Shown here: positions 59,901-64,000 of the stretch, in pieces
How positions within the stretch are numbered: position 1 is the stretch's first letter
How the letters are laid out: each line of letters begins with the position of its first letter
NCBI GenBank assembly: GCA_963693285.1
Contig: OY848917.1
Span: 18,209,745 to 18,273,744 of the forward strand
Direction of reading: 5' to 3'
Length of the DNA stretch: 64,000 nucleotides
Source: Xestospongia muta
Lineage: Eukaryota > Porifera > Demospongiae > Haplosclerida > Petrosiidae
Notes under the pieces: generated by a model
Seen by the model: only the letters and a program-made list of their open reading frames with translations
Databases searched by the model: none
What the model was told of the DNA's origin: nothing
Program-made: the position numbers and the translations under genes

Positions 59901-62001
59901 GTACAAAGTAATAGATGTTTGATCCTTTGCATATCTAGAGATCTTTAAATTGAAACATATAGACTATAAAGTCTTCTAAAGTAGATAACATGCATTGAAT
60001 GGTAATGTTGTGGGGTCCTTTGTTTTTTGTCTATTGGAATTAGTTGAAAATCTGATTAGACCTTTGCTAGATCCTTCTTGTGCAAGCAAAGAGGAGGGAC
60101 TAGCTCAATACACTTTGAAAACACCAAATAAATCATTAATTATTGTAACTGAAATAACTCAATTTATAAAGCAGTAAGAAAATGAAATAAACATTAATAA
60201 TAAGAACATTGAATTATAAGATATAACAGCTAAGACCACTTAAATACTATCAGGGACATAAAAGTAAAGTGTAGCATGGTTTTACAATATGTTTTATAAT
60301 AGCACTATTGATATATGACACTGATCTTCACTATTGTAATATTAGAATGACTCATGCAGACAAGGAATTTTATTATGCATCACGTAACTTAGCTCTTGGG
60401 ATAATGCAAATTTATTGGAGCTAATATAAGGTATATTTCATTAAAACCATTAGAATTTTAATCTCGTCAGCATAAAATATTTAACCCACTAAACTTGTGG
60501 ATTAGACCAACTTTATCTTTTTGTAATTCTCATCTACTAATATGGTTTGCAGATTTTTAGTAACATTTCATAAATGTAGCACAATGTTGCTCAGTGGTTA
60601 TATGTCAAATCATTGTGGAGTTACTTTCTCTGATAACCTTTGAGTAACTTGATTAAAATGTTTTAGGGCATAGTAAACTATAAAATTCTTGTCACAACTT
60701 ACATGATCAGCAATGTCAGGGTTAGCACTGACTTCAAGAAGAAGCTGAACACATTCATTATTCCCTTTCTCTGATGCAATGTACAAAGCAGTTTGGCCAT
60801 CCTATGTATATGTAAAAGAACAAATAAAAATGATTATTGATAAAAATGACATAAAATGCTTGAATAAAAGGCAGTATGTCTTCTTCACAATCATGAGCCA
60901 AATTTTTCAACATGGTATCAAAACAATATTGGACCACTTATTAATATTTAATTAGGAACAACTTTATGTGATCAACATTCAACTGCATTACATGAACAGT
61001 GTATGACAAATATTGGCAAACCTCTGTTATGCAGTTTGCATGAACCATTATGGAGTATACACCACTTATTAATAATTCATTAGGAAAAACTTTAATACAG
61101 CAAACTGTCAGACAATGTTGCTACAGACAAGTGAATTGTGGTCTAAATGAGTGATAGTCTTCCTCATTGCTTATGTAATAACCCTAGCTAAGTGAATCTA
61201 AAACAAAGCATGTTTTTCCATAACATGTTAAAGTTGACATGATACTAAAGGAGTTGAAAGTGTCAACAAACTGCTTTTGAACAGCACTTTATCAGATACA
61301 TGGATGTGATATTACTTTCAACTTCTATGGTATCCACTCATGCCACAAACACAACTGTGACATTAGCAACCTTTGGGTTTGTTTTGCATCATGGCACCTG
61401 TATTTGTGACATAACTCTCATGGTTGTATACATATACTTAACACTATCAATTACAATTCAGCGTACATTGTTTCCAATGTTAACAAAAGCTCCCTTGGAC
61501 AGAGCATCCTTAGTACCTTCCAAATCTCCTTTTCTCGAAGATTCTAAAAGTAAATTGTCCTAAATAGAAAAAGTAAAGTTTCTTAATTTCTACATTATAA
61601 CAGAATATATTCCTGAATTTTAAGGTGTAAATATATTTGTATAGAATGCTTATACTTAGCATATGTATGAACTTCAAAGTATGCAATCACAATGCTAAAA
61701 GTATTTATTTGCCAGACAATATTGACTAATAATTGCTGTATACTTTTAAATTTACATGAATATATATGTACATGTTTATATATTGTGAATGCTATAATAA
61801 TATAAAATATACATACCAACAAGCACAACAAATAGAGTTAAAGAGATATTCAGTACATAATACATACAAGTGTGTACAAATATATAACATATGACTTACA
61901 GCCTGTACAGCTTCTAAATTGTTGGCATTAGCATTAACTAACATCTTTATAATGACATCATTTTCAGTCCAATATGCTCCATGAAGTGCTGTACGACCAT
62001 A
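48328..62001 (-). CDS. ANK-ROC-COR-death domain-ZU5-UPA-CARD protein (5' end not found)
   Basis: Exons: 62001-61900, 61559-61467, 60801-60703 (ankyrin-like, 31-34 codons each), 59092-57014, 56901-56838, 53808-53493, 53430-53366, 52532-52473, 52254-51665, 51595-51446, 51396-51216, 51038-50547 and 48653-48328. All joins keep phase; the visible part is 1538 residues. Domains: ankyrin 1-140; ROC GTPase with P-loop GNTGAGKSS (177-185), DLAGH (234-238) and GSRLD (303-307); COR to about 780; death domain about 815-915 (RWYMVGTALDIS, ATWEVLLKAVEG); ZU5 960-1156 (YGIKVIIPPSAVP); UPA about 1157-1266; Ser/Thr-rich tandem repeat 1267-1430; CARD-like helices 1445-1538. ROCO GTPases are molecular switches; ZU5-UPA-DD is the layout of PIDD and UNC5. 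Likely cytosolic innate-immune or cell-death scaffold. An extra 52353-52420 copy of exon 52473-52532 has lost both splice sites. The CARD call is by helix pattern and less certain. Confidence 0.75.
48930..50540. repeat. copy of the family intron repeat, inside the last intron
   Basis: Colinear with 38985-40585 and 55200-56835, lacking the first 350 bp or so. Lies wholly in the intron between the Ser/Thr-rich exon and the CARD exon. Confidence 0.75.
50564..50975 (-). repeat. coding minisatellite, 13 copies of a 10-11 residue unit
   Basis: 30- and 33-bp units in tandem encode MPTSTTTTTS, MPTSTTTPTTS or LPTSTTTTTS. All length variants are multiples of three, so the frame survives. Sibling exons have about two copies (40589-40739) and one (35066-35188). 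Such Ser/Thr/Pro tracts usually form a flexible, often O-glycosylated or phosphorylated, spacer. Confidence 0.92.
52604..53165. repeat. partial copy of the family intron repeat
   Basis: From GTTGCTGACAACA through AGTGACATTGATCTAGGTAAG to GACAGGCATCATCTACT; middle part of the unit only. Confidence 0.7.
53867..53945. repeat. (TG)n microsatellite
   Basis: Nearly pure TG dinucleotide run of about 80 bp in an intron of the ROCO gene, just before the death-domain exon on the minus strand. Confidence 0.95.
53995..54530. repeat. tandem pair of flank repeats
   Basis: Two adjacent diverged copies (53995-54325 and 54335-54530) of the unit also present at 47070-47425; each has CATATACAAAGCTT and TCAGATGTCTTA. 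Confidence 0.65.
54826..56835. repeat. copy of the ~2-kb family intron repeat
   Basis: Full-length copy ending right at the donor of exon 56838-56901; the same placement relative to a donor is seen for the copies at 40.6 and 50.5 kb. Confidence 0.75.
59093..60702. other. intron of the ROCO gene, nothing else seen
   Basis: A plus-strand open frame at 59995-60177 has no domain and no partner exons; treated as chance. Confidence 0.5.
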
Positions 62002-64000
62002 CTACATGATATAAATATATAAAAAGATATGATATGAGTCAGATCAAAGTAAGACATACATATAAAGATAAGTGACTTTTAAGCTACACTGTTGGTACAA
62101 AATATTCTCTCCTATGCAAATATAAGCTTCATCTAGTGCTATAGTAACCATATAAACATTTTTAGTGCACCAGGTGCTCCTGGTCACATCACATGATATG
62201 AGGTCAGCAAATATGCTACCAAAGAAATAGTCAAGATTAACTTTGATGGTAGACAGCAAATAACATATAATGGGCATATTTCTAGAGCTATTCTAGAAGA
62301 TAGCATAACAGGCAAAACATGTCTCTAAGATTTGGTAAAATACTGTGTTTTTCTGAAGTGAGAATATCTATACAAAGTCACAGCTACAAAGATATTTCAC
62401 ACAAGATCTAACCATAGATTGTATGGGCTTATTGTTTCACAAGTTTAAAAAAGGATATGTTAGATAAATAAAAAGTCAGATGACTAGTTATTTGGGAGTT
62501 TTTCAGAAAAAGGTCACTTTCTGACTAGAAAGTGCTACATAGTGATTTGCTAAATATAGCATACTCTTATAACCGTAAGCTTAATAATTGATTTAAAAAA
62601 CTTGGTTATTTTGTATATTATTGTAAATTTAATTATAGAATGTCATATTTGAAATTGTATTTAACTATGTATCTACTATAGAAACCATGTTTGTAGATGT
62701 ACAACTATTGCAGCACAAGACCAAAAACTATGTCAGGACAGGAAAATTAAAAATTATACAGTAAACAAAAGAGTGTGTAAACAAGTGAATATAATTTTGT
62801 TGTTGTTGACTAATATACCATTGTATGGGATATAATTTTGTAGGGCTCTGCTATGAGCAGTGGTCAAATATTTAAATAACTTTGATCAAATTAATAGAAA
62901 CCATGCATGGATACTGTGATTGCTAGTTCAAATAAGAGATTAAAATATTAAAAATGAATATGTTCTCATTGGGAAAAGCAGTGATTTTGAGTACATTGAG
63001 TATATTGGTCACACTAATAAGACGTTCAATGATGGTATATAAAACATTGGAAACTGATGTAAAGTCTGAAATTTTATGTTCTTTCAGAATTTACAAACAG
63101 AAACTCATACTTGAAACTCACGACTTGAGTTTTATTTGTGAAGACTCATTTTATCAAAAACAATCCCCTTAACCAAATCTTTAGTTTACACAAAGGATGA
63201 ATTGGAAGGCTATTTCACTTGACAAAATAGAAAAGTGACTCATACCATTGAGCATATTAGTAACATGTTTGATAAACAGCTCAATCAATGCAAACTGACC
63301 ATTATAGTACTGAGGGAGTTAAACACAATTAGAGATCAAGTAAGAACTGTTTTTAGGATATTTCCAGAGCTCAGTAACCACCTCCTGCAAAAACCTGTTC
63401 ACTTACAGATAATTCAGTACATCCATATGTAACACTAATAACATGTTGTTTTTCCAAAATGGTCACAACTCTCTCCTGAATTCAATCCATTAGCCAAATC
63501 ACTTATGATTTCTTTGTATTTGTGCAATTCGGGGAAAAAAACTCCTCTAATCCAACCAGTGGCAGAAATATTACATTTAAAATCAATTTGAAATAACATT
63601 GAGAGAGTTATTGCTTACGTTTTAATTAAGAGAGAGTTTTATCTAAAATGAAATGATGAAATCATCTACCATTCAAATATGTTTTGACCCTTTCCACTGT
63701 TGTGAATAATCTATTTACACTTGAATAGTTAGCTACATAAGATCAGAGTTCATTTTTAAGATGCTTACTTCGTAATTACTAAAAATTGTAGGGAAAATTG
63801 TTGCTAACAATACTATGAGATACAAAATTGAAATGAAACTTCATTGTAGAAGACACATTCACTGATGTCTGTAATAACAGGTTAGGAATTATGTGTATAA
63901 CTAGAGATCAGTACTACCATTAAATAGATATAAGCACACAAATCACATCAAGCTAATAAAGGCCTATGGAAAATCCAGATGCTGTAGGAGTTGTATGTGA
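62002..64000. other. no feature found; should hold the ROCO 5' end or a long intron
   Basis: No further ankyrin-type exon or convincing start was found on the minus strand, and no plus-strand gene. The gene either begins beyond the window or has small exons that I could not recognise. Confidence 0.45.

Noticed and set aside
61300..61563. Plus-strand 87-codon open frame
   Set aside because: Overlaps an ankyrin exon on the minus strand that has splice sites and phase.

Overview
The window looks like nuclear DNA of a demosponge, most like Amphimedon. It is very AT-rich, genes are split by short GT-AG introns, and it holds Argonaute, death-domain, ROCO/ZU5 and sponge-type transposon genes. No bacterial signals (operons, Shine-Dalgarno sites, CRISPR) and no tRNA or rRNA genes were seen. 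Exon joins were worked out by hand from splice sites, reading phase and family conservation; no search or RNA evidence was available.

Layout. 1.2-5.3 kb (+): front half of an Argonaute gene (N, L1, start of PAZ) joined to an Argonaute-type last exon, with everything between lost. 8.93-18.71 kb: a Mutator-like DNA transposon ('Y') with an 8-bp target duplication. Its single minus-strand gene (26 exons, 4650 coding nt, in frame throughout) would encode a 1549-residue protein: USP deubiquitinase, Ulp1/SENP SUMO protease, two C2H2 fingers, MULE DDE transposase, SWIM finger, PHD finger. A second Mutator-like element ('X', 15.26-18.62 kb, 9-bp target duplication) sits inside Y and carries a decayed C2H2-MULE-SWIM gene ending in a CXXC finger. 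19.1-25.2 kb (+): a death-domain gene with duplicated small exons. 25.8-27.2 kb: remains of a DDE_Tnp_4 transposase and a LINE reverse transcriptase. 27.5-30.2 kb (+): the back half of a second, broken Argonaute.

From 33 to 62 kb the minus strand holds a tandemly duplicated family. The best copy (48.3-62.0 kb, 5' end not found) reads in frame as ankyrin repeats, ROC GTPase, COR, death domain, ZU5, UPA, Ser/Thr-rich repeat, CARD. Broken relatives lie at 33.2, 35.1 and 38.2-41.7 kb; the last ends in a death domain where the intact copy has a CARD. Their introns share a roughly 2-kb repeat.

Between them, at 42.60-45.55 kb, is a third transposon ('Z') with 152-bp terminal inverted repeats and an exact 9-bp target duplication. 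It carries a DUF6589-type gene (+) and a RecQ helicase gene (-), and it landed in an exon of an older transposon-like gene. A PARP pseudogene follows at 45.8-46.4 kb.

The main candidates for something new are the Y fusion protein (ubiquitin and SUMO removal, DNA transposition and possible chromatin reading in one chain), the X element with a CpG-binding-type CXXC finger, the RecQ/DUF6589 element Z, and the ROCO-DD-ZU5-CARD receptor-like gene.
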